Assembly: GCF_048265165.1 (NCBI RefSeq)
Contig: NZ_JBLXCD010000009.1
Location: 1 to 64,000, forward strand
DNA: 64,000 nt
DNA from: Oceanospirillum sp048265165
GTDB lineage: Bacteria; Pseudomonadota; Gammaproteobacteria; Pseudomonadales; Halomonadaceae
Reading direction: 5' to 3'
The position numbers and the translations under genes were made by a program. Of this stretch, positions 27,390 to 37,600 are shown piece after piece (the first letter of the stretch is position 1; the number at the start of each line of letters is the position of its first letter). The notes below the pieces were generated by a model, which searched no databases, was not told where the DNA came from, and worked only from the letters and a program-made list of their open reading frames with translations.

Positions 27390-27954
27390 CCTTTTACCAT
27401 GGCGTGAAGTCTTGCGCCAAAAGCACCAAAGACAGTTCAGTCAGCAGACCTTGCTGGTTATCTTCTGCACGCTGTTTGCAATTATGGCTTTTGGTCAATT
27501 TATTGAGCACAAAATCGATAATCAGAATAAGCAAAACAGTTTTATTCAGACAGAGACCCGTAAACTGGATACTCAGGTCCAAGAGGCAACCGACCTGCGA
27601 AAAAAGCGCAACCAACTGATTCAACAGATCAGGGCTACGCAGAGTTTACAGCGTCATCGTGGTGACCTTGTGCGGATATTAAACAGTATTTCACATGCCA
27701 CAGAACCGCAGCTTTATTTGACCGATCTCAGACGGGAGGGCGAGACCTTAACACTGAAAGGTGAAGCCGCAGATAATCAGCAAATCTCCTCTCTGATACG
27801 CCACCTTGCTCAATCAGAGGTATTGGAAAACCCGGCCCTTAAAAATGTCGGCAGCAGTGCTCTGAACAAAGGCTTTCATCACTTCACAATACAGGTTCAG
27901 CATTGGAAGCTGAGATCTGCCATTCAACATGAGAAGCAGAGAGGCCAGCGATGA
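27376..27954 (+). CDS. pilN: Type IV pilus assembly protein PilN
   Basis: Bitopic inner-membrane protein linking PilM to PilO. The 192-residue protein starts with the PilM-binding INLLPWRE motif (residues 4-11), has one membrane span (about 25-42), a periplasmic coiled coil (about 47-90) and a ferredoxin-like domain. It overlaps pilM and pilO (ATGA), indicating translational coupling. Confidence 0.94.
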   Translation: MPQINLLPWREVLRQKHQRQFSQQTLLVIFCTLFAIMAFGQFIEHKIDNQNKQNSFIQTETRKLDTQVQEATDLRKKRNQLIQQIRATQSLQRHRGDLVRILNSISHATEPQLYLTDLRREGETLTLKGEAADNQQISSLIRHLAQSEVLENPALKNVGSSALNKGFHHFTIQVQHWKLRSAIQHEKQRGQR

Positions 27955-28604
27955 CCACCAACATACCGATGAGAAGATACCCGCTCAAAACATTACTGGA
28001 AAGGCTCTTACAGACGGACCTGACTGAGATCGACTTCAGAAGCGCCGGCTCTTGGCCTAAGGCAGGGAAAGTGCTCGCCTGGATTCTGACTGTAATCATC
28101 ACAGCACTTCCAGGATACCTGCTTTACCTTTCACCAAAATTTGAGCGACTCGATCAGGCGGGCAAGCACAGAGAACAGCTACTGAACAACTATAAGGCCC
28201 AGGCATCTCTGGTGGCATACCTTACTGTTTATAAGCGCCAGCTACAGGGTCTTCAGCGACAGGACCACAATCAGACCTCCCAGATACCAACGGGAAAGTC
28301 GATTCCTCAGTTTATGGAGCAGGTTGGCACGCAGGCGCAATTATATGGCGTTGATCTTCACACATTTAAGCTGGGGGACGGAAGGGAACATAAAATATAC
28401 CAAGCTCAACCTATCACCCTAACGGTAAAAGGGAGCTACCATAATCTGGCTCAGTTTCTGTCAGCAATAACCCAGCTTGATCGCCTGGCAACACTGCACG
28501 ACTTCAGACTCCAGCCAAGCGATAACCAACTCAACCTTAGCATTGAGGTCAGGGTCTATCACCTTGAGCAGGATAATCAACAGCAAGGGGAACGGCATGA
28601 TTAA
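27951..28604 (+). CDS. pilO: Type IV pilus assembly protein PilO
   Basis: Inner-membrane partner of PilN. The 217-residue protein has a cytoplasmic N-terminus (about 1-40), one span (VLAWILTVIITALPGYLLYL), a coiled coil and a ferredoxin-like periplasmic domain ending in LSIEVRVYHLE. It overlaps pilN by 4 bp and pilP by 8 bp. Confidence 0.93.
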   Translation: MTTNIPMRRYPLKTLLERLLQTDLTEIDFRSAGSWPKAGKVLAWILTVIITALPGYLLYLSPKFERLDQAGKHREQLLNNYKAQASLVAYLTVYKRQLQGLQRQDHNQTSQIPTGKSIPQFMEQVGTQAQLYGVDLHTFKLGDGREHKIYQAQPITLTVKGSYHNLAQFLSAITQLDRLATLHDFRLQPSDNQLNLSIEVRVYHLEQDNQQQGERHD

Positions 28605-29148
28605 AAAGCTGATCACTTTTCTGTTTTCCGGAGTTACCTTGCTGACACTTCTGGCGGGCTGCAGAGGTCATGATGACCACTCAGCTCTGCTTACCTTGCT
28701 GCAAGACATTCGTAACCGGCCGCCGGGCACCATTGCACCACTTCCAGAAACACTGACACCGCCATTGGTACACTACACAGGTAGCCAACAGCCCAGTCCT
28801 TTCAAGCTGCATAAAGAGCAACGGACACCTGCATCCTCTATCGGAGCCGATCCTTTTACCCCTGATAGCGTCAGCCCCCAGGGAGTACTGGAACAGCACC
28901 CTCTGCAGGAACTATCTTTTGTCGGTACTCTTCAGCTTTCAGACGATCGCACCCCCAAGGCTTTTATTGATGACGGCCATGGAGAAGTACATAAAGTCAT
29001 AGCAGGCCAATATATGGGACAGAATTTTGGTCGGGTGGTGAAAATTTCAGAAGATACCATCTATATTGAAGAAACCGTTCAGGATGAACAGGGCACCTGG
29101 GTGACACGCCCCAGGCAGCTTAAACTGGTGATGGAAGCAGATGAATAA
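28597..29148 (+). CDS. pilP: Type IV pilus assembly lipoprotein PilP
   Basis: Inner-membrane lipoprotein that connects PilNO to the PilQ secretin. The 183-residue protein has a signal peptide with lipobox LLAGC (Cys near residue 21), a Pro-rich flexible segment and the C-terminal beta-sandwich with LQELSFVGTL and HKVIAGQYMGQNFGRV. The start is the ATG at 28597 with AAGGGG six bases before it. It overlaps pilQ by 8 bp. Confidence 0.94.
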   Translation: MIKKLITFLFSGVTLLTLLAGCRGHDDHSALLTLLQDIRNRPPGTIAPLPETLTPPLVHYTGSQQPSPFKLHKEQRTPASSIGADPFTPDSVSPQGVLEQHPLQELSFVGTLQLSDDRTPKAFIDDGHGEVHKVIAGQYMGQNFGRVVKISEDTIYIEETVQDEQGTWVTRPRQLKLVMEADE

Positions 29149-30826
29149 TTTGTCTCAATACGTATCAAATCTTTCGGTCAATTTTTACAGCATGCGGCAA
29201 ATCGCAGTCTGGGGAGCCCTATTTCTATTGATCTTGAAGATACCATCAGTACTTGCCGCGCCCTCCGCGCTGAAGTCACTGGATCTGCATATGACTGAGA
29301 GCCAACAGACAGAACTTCGCCTGCAGTTGAGCCAACCCTTAACGAAGATTGAGAGTTACCAGATCAGCACTCCTCCCCGCCTTATTATCGATCTGTTTGA
29401 TACTGAGAACCACCTGCCACAAAAGAAGCTAAATTTTAAGCGAGCCCTGGTGCAGAGTGTGACGGCAGTGCAGGCAGGCACCCGTACCCGGCTGGTCATA
29501 AATCTAAGCCAGACGGCTTTTTTTCAAACCCGTACCGAGGGTAACCGGGTCAGCCTACTTATCGGTCGGCCAGTTACAGCCAAACAGGCTCGAAAGAGAC
29601 CATCAGACTCCAGCAAAACACTGTCGCTTAATTTTCAAAACATCAATATACGCTCCGCTCTGCAGATCATCGCAGAGGAAACCGGCCTGAACCTGGTTAC
29701 CAGCGACAAGGTTCAGGGCACGGTCACTCTACGTCTGAAGCAGATTCCCTGGGATCAGGCGCTAAAATTGATCATGGAGAGTAAAGGGCTGGCCAGCCGA
29801 AAAGATGGCAACGTACTGATAGTCGCCCCCGCAGAGGAGTTAGCAGAGCGGGAACGAAAAGAGCTGGCATCGCTCCAGGAACACCGCGATCTGGCCAATC
29901 TTAGCTCTGAGCTTATTCAGATCAACTATGCAAAGTCTTCAGATATTGCAGCCATCCTGAACGGTCATAATGGAGGCCCCGGTCTGCTTTCAAAACGCGG
30001 TAAAGCCCTGGCGGACGCGCGTACCAATACCGTGCTGCTACAGGAGATACCGAGCGCAATCAAAACCATCAGAAAGGTGATCAGAACACTGGATATTCCA
30101 GTCCGGCAAGTACTGATCGAAGCCCGCATTGTCGTTGCCCGCAGCAATCTCAGCACTGATCTTGGCATACGCTGGTCCGGAGTCAGTAACCAGGGGCAGA
30201 GAGGTATCGACTCAGGGGATCTCGCGGTAGATCTGACAGCACGCTCAGGTGGTTATGCTAACATCAACCCCGGAGCTGGCACATTTGCTCTTGGCTATGC
30301 CGACTCCAGTATTTTGGTGGATATGGAACTGGCCGCTCTGGCCAGCGAAGGGAAAGGTGAAATCATCTCACAACCCAAAGTGATTACAGCCAACAAGCGC
30401 AAAGCCCTGATTAAGTCAGGTAAGCAAATCCCCTACCGTGAAGAGTCTTCCTCAGGCGGCACCAAAGTCTCCTTTAAAGATGCTGTATTAGCTCTGGAGG
30501 TAACACCACAAATTACGCCGGATGAACATATCATCATGGATCTGCAGATCACTCAGGACGCTTTGGGTAATCAGGAGTATGATGGCGCACCGGCAATCGA
30601 TACTAACGCGATTGAAACACAGGTATTGGTTAATAATGGCGAAACTATTGTCTTAGGTGGCATTTACACCTCGGAAAGCTTCGACCAGAATTTCAAAGTT
30701 CCGCTATTGGGTGATATTCCACTGCTCGGAGCGCTATTCCGGCGTTCCGAAAAGTCCCAGGAAAAAGTAGAATTACTGATATTTATTACGCCCAGGTTGA
30801 TTGAAGACAGCCTCAGCCTGAACTGA
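29141..30826 (+). CDS. pilQ: Type IV pilus secretin PilQ
   Basis: Outer-membrane secretin through which the pilus exits. The 561-residue protein has an N-terminal signal sequence (hydrophobic core about 22-38, ending VLAAP), one AMIN domain (about 42-145), an STN/N0 domain (about 160-225), a secretin N1 domain and the secretin core with VLIEARIVVA and VPLLGDIPLLGALF. Pseudomonas PilQ is over 700 residues with two AMIN domains, so this is a short form. Alternative ATG 29192 would give a more usual signal-peptide n-region but has no ribosome binding site. Confidence 0.93.
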   Translation: MNNLSQYVSNLSVNFYSMRQIAVWGALFLLILKIPSVLAAPSALKSLDLHMTESQQTELRLQLSQPLTKIESYQISTPPRLIIDLFDTENHLPQKKLNFKRALVQSVTAVQAGTRTRLVINLSQTAFFQTRTEGNRVSLLIGRPVTAKQARKRPSDSSKTLSLNFQNINIRSALQIIAEETGLNLVTSDKVQGTVTLRLKQIPWDQALKLIMESKGLASRKDGNVLIVAPAEELAERERKELASLQEHRDLANLSSELIQINYAKSSDIAAILNGHNGGPGLLSKRGKALADARTNTVLLQEIPSAIKTIRKVIRTLDIPVRQVLIEARIVVARSNLSTDLGIRWSGVSNQGQRGIDSGDLAVDLTARSGGYANINPGAGTFALGYADSSILVDMELAALASEGKGEIISQPKVITANKRKALIKSGKQIPYREESSSGGTKVSFKDAVLALEVTPQITPDEHIIMDLQITQDALGNQEYDGAPAIDTNAIETQVLVNNGETIVLGGIYTSESFDQNFKVPLLGDIPLLGALFRRSEKSQEKVELLIFITPRLIEDSLSLN

Positions 30827-30851
30827 ACCGATTCATTCAGCAATTAACGCG

Positions 30852-31373
30852 ATGCACTATAACCATAATATTGTTCTCGTTGGCCCTATGGGGGCTGGCA
30901 AAAGTACGATTGGCCGATTACTGGCCACCGAACTGGGTTTACCTTTTTTTGACTCCGACCGGGAAATAGAAACCCGTAGCGGAGCCAACATTCCCTGGAT
31001 ATTCGATGTTGAGGGTGAGGAAGGGTTCCGCCGTCGCGAAACCCAAACCATCATAGAGCTACTGCAGGAAGAGGGCCCGATCGTTCTGGCTACTGGTGGC
31101 GGGGCTATTATGCGCCCGGAAAACCGTGCGGCTATAAGCCAAAGCAGCACCGTTATCTATCTTCACACCACCATTGAGCAGCAACTGCAACGTACTGCAA
31201 AAGACAAAAATCGCCCGTTGCTTCAAAATGACAACCCCAGAATGGTACTGGAAAACCTGTTCGCAATTCGCGACCCGCTCTATCGGGAAACGGCAGACCT
31301 GATCATTAAAACCGATCGCCAGGCACCTAAAAGCGTTGTCCGCCTGATAACCAAAAAACTGAAAAAATTGTGA
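30852..31373 (+). CDS. aroK: Shikimate kinase
   Basis: Phosphorylates shikimate at the 3-OH. The 173-residue P-loop kinase has Walker A GPMGAGKST, the DSDREIE motif, the shikimate-binding FRRRE and the GGGA motif. It follows pilQ by 25 bp and is probably co-transcribed with it and aroB. Confidence 0.96.
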   Translation: MHYNHNIVLVGPMGAGKSTIGRLLATELGLPFFDSDREIETRSGANIPWIFDVEGEEGFRRRETQTIIELLQEEGPIVLATGGGAIMRPENRAAISQSSTVIYLHTTIEQQLQRTAKDKNRPLLQNDNPRMVLENLFAIRDPLYRETADLIIKTDRQAPKSVVRLITKKLKKL

Positions 31374-31384
31374 GCCAGCACACC

Positions 31385-32479
31385 ATGCAAACTCTGAATG
31401 TTGATCTCGGTGCCCGTAGTTACCCAATCCATATTGGCAATGGTCTAATAGCAGATATATCTCTGATAACGCCCTATATCAAAGGCCGCCAGGTCATGAT
31501 TGTCAGCAACACCACTGTTGCGCCGCTATACCTGGATCGGCTAAAAGCGACACTTGGGGATCAGTATCAGGTTGCAGAAGTTATTCTGCCTGATGGCGAA
31601 GCCTACAAGACTCTTGATAGCGTTAATCTGATCTTTAACGCTCTGTTAGAAAACCGTTTCAATCGCACCTGTACCCTGATCGCCCTGGGCGGCGGAGTTA
31701 TTGGCGATATGACAGGGTTTGCTGCTGCCAGCTATCAGCGTGGTGTCAACTTTATTCAAATACCCACGACCCTACTGTCCCAGGTTGACTCCTCTGTTGG
31801 CGGTAAAACCGGCGTCAACCACCCTCTGGGTAAAAATATGATCGGTGCCTTCTGGCAACCCCAGCTTGTTCTAGCCGACACCGATACACTGCAAACCCTA
31901 CCGGACAGAGAACTGGCTGCAGGTATTGCGGAAGTGATCAAGTACGGCCTGATACGTGATGCCGACTTTTTCAGTTGGCTGGAAAGCAATGTACAAACTC
32001 TGAAACAGAAAAATAACATTGCGCTCTCTGAAGCCATCTATCGTTCCTGCCAAAATAAAGCTGAAGTTGTTACTCTGGATGAGCTGGAGGGAGGCGTTCG
32101 GGCGACTCTTAACTTAGGTCACACCTTTGGCCATGCAATTGAAACAGAACAAGGCTATGGTCAATGGCTCCATGGAGAAGCTGTCGCCACCGGGATGTTT
32201 ATGGCTGCAGATCTGTCCGGCCGCGAAGGCTGGCTGAGCCAGACTGATGTAGCCCGTATTAAAGCCCTGCTGGAGAAATTTGACCTGCCCACTGCACCAC
32301 CGGAATCAATGACAGCTGAAACCTTTATTAAACACATGCTGGTGGACAAAAAGGTATTAGATGGGAATCTTAGGCTGGTACTTATGACGGCGTTCGGTAA
32401 ATCCGTTGTCACTGAGCAGTTCTCTGAAGTTAATTTACAGCAAACACTCGCTGCTGGAAAAAAACTCGGTTTTTTTTAA
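31385..32479 (+). CDS. aroB: 3-dehydroquinate synthase
   Basis: Converts DAHP to 3-dehydroquinate, a step of the shikimate pathway, with NAD and a metal. The 364-residue protein has the NAD-binding GGGVIGDMTGFAAA, the STVGGKTGVNH-like SSVGGKTGVNH and the zinc histidines in LGHTFGHAIE and HGEAVATG. I chose the ATG at 31385 by the MQTLNVDLGARSYPI start; an in-frame GTG at 31370 overlaps the aroK stop. Confidence 0.96.
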   Translation: MQTLNVDLGARSYPIHIGNGLIADISLITPYIKGRQVMIVSNTTVAPLYLDRLKATLGDQYQVAEVILPDGEAYKTLDSVNLIFNALLENRFNRTCTLIALGGGVIGDMTGFAAASYQRGVNFIQIPTTLLSQVDSSVGGKTGVNHPLGKNMIGAFWQPQLVLADTDTLQTLPDRELAAGIAEVIKYGLIRDADFFSWLESNVQTLKQKNNIALSEAIYRSCQNKAEVVTLDELEGGVRATLNLGHTFGHAIETEQGYGQWLHGEAVATGMFMAADLSGREGWLSQTDVARIKALLEKFDLPTAPPESMTAETFIKHMLVDKKVLDGNLRLVLMTAFGKSVVTEQFSEVNLQQTLAAGKKLGFF

Positions 32480-32600
32480 TATTTTAGTCTTCCCGTGGCT
32501 TTTATAACCGCCTATTATCAAGGGTTCAGGGTTGTTTCTATAAGTGAATTTGATGCTTATTAGCTGAACCTTTGCACAGGATAAATGGGATTAAAAACCT

Positions 32601-34313
32601 ATGTTTGGAAAAAACAGTAACAATAAGGATTCTGATATGCCTGGGGATAATTTCTCCTTTACGAACATCACCGCTTCGCTCACCGATGGCGTTGTTGAAG
32701 AATCTTTGTTTTTTCCCTCCCAACAGCACTCGCAAGTCATCGAGCTTATAGGCCATTTGAGCCGTTACAGCAGTTTGCTGCTGACTATTACCGGACCTCA
32801 GGGCTCCGGTAAGAGCCTGATCAAACGCAAAGTGCTCGAAGGCATGGACTCCGGTGTTCAGATTTGCGATTTCGATCACACCCAGGTAAACCAACCTCAG
32901 ACTTTTATGCAGGCGCTCAACTCCAGCCTACAGCTAGGACTGGAGAGTGACAGCGACCTGAACCAATACCTGACACGCCTTAAGCAGCACTTCAGCTTAC
33001 TCCATAAAGAAGGGAACAGCTGCCTGATTGTTGTCGATGACGCAGACCAACTCAGCCCGGAAACTCTTGAGTTAATGGTCATTCTACTCTCTGACGATGA
33101 TGACCAGAAGCGTCCACATGTTCTTCTTCTCGGGGAAGACCCCCTAATTGAAGTTTTGCAGGGTTCCCGCCTGAAGGAGCGCTTCAACGCCATTGGTCAT
33201 CACCTGGCACTGCAGCCCTTCAGCAATGAAGAATCCTGGGGTTATCTCGATTATCGTCTGAGTGCCGCAGGCCTGACCGGCCAGCTCAGCGAGTCAATAA
33301 AAGCAGATATTATTCGCGCTGGCGGCGGGGTTCCCGGACAGATCAACAACATGGCAAACCTGGCTCTCAGTGATCCAGATGCCTTAAAGAAAGTAGCCAG
33401 CATCACCCCCAAAGTAAAACCTAAAGCTGAGAAAAAAACCGCACCGGTCAAAGCTGAGAAAAAAGAGCAGCCACCGAAATCCACATCAGCCAAGCGTTCG
33501 GCCGTTCCGATCTGGCACGTCACCGCTCTGGCTATTGTTGCTGGCTTACTGGGCGCCGCTTATATCTATCAGGACGAGCTGATGGGGATCGAGCAAGAGC
33601 CCATTGCTGCTGAAGGCACACCGCTGACAGACCTTAATCGCTTGTCGCGCCCGGCAGAAGAGACCCTGGCTGAAGCGGAAGAAGCCGCTGCTAAAATCGA
33701 ACAGGAAGAAGCTATAACCATTATTAAACCGGTTTATCCTGAAGATGAGGAAGACGCCAGCGATGAGCAGAGTAAACGCGACGCGGACGCTGAACTACTG
33801 GGTATAGAAACAACACCTGCCGAAGAGCCCGTAAAACAACAGGCAGTGCCAGAAACAACAATCGTTGCGCAGGCTCCTGAGCCTGAAAAAGCGCCAGTTC
33901 CGGTTGAGAAAGCGCCAGAACCAGCTGAAACAGCACCAAAACCGGTTGTAGAAAAAGCGCCTGAACCCCAAAAGACACCTGAAACAAAACCCGTAAAAAA
34001 CAACGCAAAAAGCCCTTATAAGCAAGAAAAAGAGCTTATGGCGCTTAAGAAAAGCCAGTATACCCTCCAACTTCTGGGTAGCCATATTGAAGCCAACGCT
34101 ATCCGCTTTATTGATGGCCTGAAGAACAAATCCAAGGTTCGCTACTTTGAAACCATCTATCAGGGTAAACCCTGGTTCGTAGTAATTTATGGTGAATTCG
34201 ACAACCGGGATAGCGCTATTGCCAGCATTCCCAAACTGCCCAGCGAGTTCCAGAACCGTAAGCCCTGGGCAAGGAGTATGGCCAGCGTGCAGTCCGATAT
34301 TCTAAAGAAATAA
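32601..34313 (+). CDS. damX: DamX-like AAA ATPase-SPOR protein
   Basis: Inner-membrane septal protein. The 570-residue protein has an N-terminal ExeA/GspA-type ATPase domain (about 35-250) with Walker A TGPQGSGKS and a Walker B CLIVVDDADQL. A membrane span lies at about 305-322 (WHVTALAIVAGLLGAAYIY). A long Glu/Pro/Ala-rich periplasmic linker with repeated EKAPEPxE-type units follows (about 395-470), then a C-terminal SPOR domain (about 483-560; TLQLLGSH and WFVVIYGEF). The order aroB-damX-gltB is conserved. The ATPase activity of this family is not established. Confidence 0.9.
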   Translation: MFGKNSNNKDSDMPGDNFSFTNITASLTDGVVEESLFFPSQQHSQVIELIGHLSRYSSLLLTITGPQGSGKSLIKRKVLEGMDSGVQICDFDHTQVNQPQTFMQALNSSLQLGLESDSDLNQYLTRLKQHFSLLHKEGNSCLIVVDDADQLSPETLELMVILLSDDDDQKRPHVLLLGEDPLIEVLQGSRLKERFNAIGHHLALQPFSNEESWGYLDYRLSAAGLTGQLSESIKADIIRAGGGVPGQINNMANLALSDPDALKKVASITPKVKPKAEKKTAPVKAEKKEQPPKSTSAKRSAVPIWHVTALAIVAGLLGAAYIYQDELMGIEQEPIAAEGTPLTDLNRLSRPAEETLAEAEEAAAKIEQEEAITIIKPVYPEDEEDASDEQSKRDADAELLGIETTPAEEPVKQQAVPETTIVAQAPEPEKAPVPVEKAPEPAETAPKPVVEKAPEPQKTPETKPVKNNAKSPYKQEKELMALKKSQYTLQLLGSHIEANAIRFIDGLKNKSKVRYFETIYQGKPWFVVIYGEFDNRDSAIASIPKLPSEFQNRKPWARSMASVQSDILKK

Positions 34314-34347
34314 TCCATTAAAACACCTTGTTTTCAATCCAACGACA

Positions 34348-34371
34348 CCGCCCGGGGAAATTACCGGGCGG
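34348..34371 (+). terminator. Hairpin after damX lacking a T-run
   Basis: CCGCCCGG and CCGGGCGG form a perfect 8-bp GC stem with an 8-nt loop, 34 nt after the damX stop. No T-run follows, so termination is uncertain; it may only protect the 3' end. Confidence 0.4.
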
Positions 34372-34408
34372 CGCCAATTACAGTCATTAACACTTCATTT
34401 TTTCGAAA

Positions 34409-34445
34409 TTAGCCGCATTTAGCCATCATATTTCCGTAGTTAGCC
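34409..34445 (+). promoter_or_regulatory. Three helically phased TTAGCC direct repeats
   Basis: TTAGCC occurs at 34409, 34419 and 34440, with spacings of 10 and 21 bp (one and two helical turns), 60-100 bp upstream of the predicted gltB transcription start. The arrangement suggests a site for a cooperative DNA-binding regulator. Confidence 0.4.
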
Positions 34446-34476
34446 GCTATATCTCACCCTTAAATCAAACTTACAT

Positions 34477-34505
34477 TTGAGATTCTGCCTTCAGCTGTGT
34501 AGAAT
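34477..34505 (+). promoter_or_regulatory. Sigma-70 promoter of gltBD
   Basis: -35 TTGAGA (34477-34482) and -10 TAGAAT (34500-34505) are separated by exactly 17 bp, giving a leader of about 120 nt before gltB. Confidence 0.65.
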
Positions 34506-34631
34506 CTCTCTCCCTTTGCCTCAAAGAAACCTGTCTAACGGAAGACGCATATCGATTAATAATTAAAGACAACACAAGAAGTTTCTGGGGCAGACAACTA
34601 CGATTTTTTTGTACTAGCGAGAGTTAGCTTT

Positions 34632-37600
34632 ATGAGAACTGGTCTGTATCACCCTGACGAATTTAGGGATAACTGTGGTTTCGGCCTGATCGCACACATG
34701 AATGGCGACGCAAGCCATGACTTGTTACAGACAGCGATCGAAGCACTAACCTGTATGACCCACCGTGGTGGTATTGCCGCCGACGGCAAAACAGGTGATG
34801 GCTGTGGTTTGCTGCTGAAAAAACCCGATTCCTTCCTACGCACCATCGCAAAAGAGCAGTTTGATACCGAGCTTTCCGAGCACTTTGGTGTAGGCATGGT
34901 CTTTCTGTCACAGGATCAGTCCAACGCAGAAAACGCCCGTTCTGTTCTATCCAGCGAAATCACGGCTCAGGGCCTGAATGTCATTGGCTGGCGCCAGGTA
35001 CCTATTGATACTTCTGTTTGCGGCCCTATGGCTTTAGATTGCCTGCCGCAGTTTGAGCAGGTTTTTGTCGATGCACCCGAGGTATCCACTCAGCAGCTGG
35101 CCGTTAAGTTGTTTATGGCCCGTCGTAAAGCTGAGATGGCGCTGAAAGATGACAGCGAGTTCTACGTTGCCAGTTTGTCATCACAGGTTATTTCTTATAA
35201 AGGTCTGGTCATGCCAGCAGACCTGCCTAAGTTCTATAAAGATCTTAGCGATGAGCGTCTGGAAACAGCCATCTGCGTGTTCCACCAACGCTTCTCCACC
35301 AACACCGCACCCAAGTGGCCTTTGGCACAACCGTTCCGCTATCTGGCTCACAACGGTGAAATCAACACTATCGAAGCCAACCGAAGCTGGGCCAACGCCC
35401 GTAAGAAAAACTTCCACAACGATGTCCTTAGTCTGGATGAGCTGGATCAGGTCGTGAATACCACAGGCTCTGACTCCTCCAGCATGGATAACATGCTCGA
35501 AGTACTGCTGACTGGCGGTATGGATCTGTTTAAAGCCGTACGTCTGATGATTCCGCCTGCGTGGCAGAACAACGATACGATGGATGCCGATCTGCGTGCA
35601 TTCTACGAATACAGCTCTATGCACATGGAGCCATGGGATGGCCCCGCGGGTCTGGTACTGACTGATGGCCGCCATGCGGTTTGTATGCTCGACCGTAACG
35701 GTCTGCGCCCTGCACGTTGGGTTATCACCAAGAATGGCTATATCACTCTCGCTTCTGAGATCGGTGTTTACGATTATCAACCAGAGGATGTTGTTGCTAA
35801 AGGCCGCGTTGCTCCGGGCCATATGCTGGTGGTTGATACCGAAACCGGCGAAGTGATGCATCGTGAAGATATCGACAACCGCCTGAAGTCTGCACATCCG
35901 TATAAACAATGGATGCGAGAAAAAGCAACTTTCCTGGAGTCTACTCTGGGTGAAATTCAGGGCCCTAACTTTGAGCCAGTTACTCAGGAAGAGTTGCAGG
36001 CACATATGAAGATGTATCAGGTCAGCTTTGAAGAGCGTGATCAGGTACTGCGCCCACTGGCAGAGCAAGGCCAGGAAGCTGTCGGCTCCATGGGAGATGA
36101 TACTCCGATGGCGGTTCTGTCTCGCAAGCATCGCCTGACATCAGATTACTTCCGTCAGAAATTTGCTCAGGTGACAAACCCACCTATCGATCCTCTGCGT
36201 GAAGCGATCGTTATGTCACTAGAGACCTGCCTGGGCACTGAGCTAAACGTATTTGAGGACAGTGTCGATCACGCTAACCGTATCGTTCTGACCACACCTG
36301 TCCTGTCACCACGTAAATTTAAAGCTCTGCAGCAGTTAGATGATAAAGGCTTCCCATCCCACACCATCCGTCTGCAGTACGACCCGGAAACAACAGGGCT
36401 AAAACAAGCGATTCAAAATGCCTGCGAACAGGCGGAAGCTGCTATCCATTCCGGAAAAGTCGTACTGGTTCTGTCTGATCGTGAGATCGAAAAAGGCCTG
36501 TTACCGATAGATGCACTGATGGCAACCGGGGCTGTACACAAATACCTTGGTTCCAAGGGTCTGCGTTGTAATTCTAACCTGATCGTGGAAACCGGCCTGG
36601 CCCGGGACTCCCATCAGATGTCCGTGTTCTTTGGCTTTGGGGCGACTGCAGTTTATCCATACCTGAGTTACAACGTACTGGCAGATCTGCAGCGCACAGG
36701 TGAACTTCAGGGTGACCCTGCCGAGATCCGCGAAAACTACCGTCGCGGTATCCAGAAAGGTCTGCTGAAGATCCTATCCAAAATGGGTATCTCTACGATC
36801 GCCTCTTACCGTGGAGCACAGCTGTTTGAAGCGGTAGGCCTGTCTGACGAAGTTTGCGAACTCTGTTTTAAAGGTGTTGCATCCCGCATCCAGGGTGCCG
36901 GCTTTGCACACTTCCAGATGCAACAGGAGCTGCTGGCAGCTCTGGCATGGAACCCACGCAAGAAAATCGGCCAGGGCGGCCTACTGAAATATGTTCATGG
37001 CGGTGAATATCACGCCTATAACCCGGATGTGGTCAAAGCGGTACAGGAAGCGGTTCAGACCGGAAGTTATGAAGCATTCAAGCGCTTCGCCAAGCTGGTT
37101 AACGAACGCCCGGCTGCAACCATCCGTGATCTGCTGAAAGTAAACAAAGCCTCCAGCCCGATCCCTCTGGCAGAAGTCGAGCCGGCAGAATCCATTCTGC
37201 GTCGCTTTGATTCTGCGGCGATGTCGCTGGGGGCGCTATCCCCTGAGGCTCACGAAGCACTGGCTCAGGCGATGAATGAGCTGGGTGGTCGCTCTAACTC
37301 CGGTGAGGGTGGTGAAGATGCGGCTCGTTTCGGCACGCTGAAAAACTCCAAGATCAAACAGATCGCCTCCGGCCGTTTCGGTGTGACACCACACTATCTG
37401 GTCAATGCTGAAGTGCTGCAGATTAAAGTCGCTCAGGGTGCCAAACCCGGTGAAGGCGGCCAGCTGCCGGGCGGTAAGGTCAACGCTCTGATTGCACGTC
37501 TGCGGCACTCAGTACCGGGCGTAACCCTGATCTCGCCTCCGCCGCACCACGATATCTACTCCATTGAAGATCTGGCACAGCTGATCTTCGATCTGAAACA

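Larger units (their letters stand above)
34314..34631 (+). other. gltB upstream regulatory region
   Basis: This 318-bp gap holds a GC-rich hairpin (34348-34371) without a T-run after damX, three helically phased TTAGCC repeats and a sigma-70 promoter for gltB. No coding sequence is seen. Confidence 0.5.

Noticed and set aside
33724..34008. Leu/Phe-rich minus-strand frame opposite damX
   Set aside because: It is the complement of the Glu/Pro/Ala repeat linker of DamX and is a compositional artefact.
35181..36131. Long open frame on the minus strand inside gltB
   Set aside because: It is fully antisense to the well-conserved gltB, has no recognisable family and reflects codon bias of the real gene.
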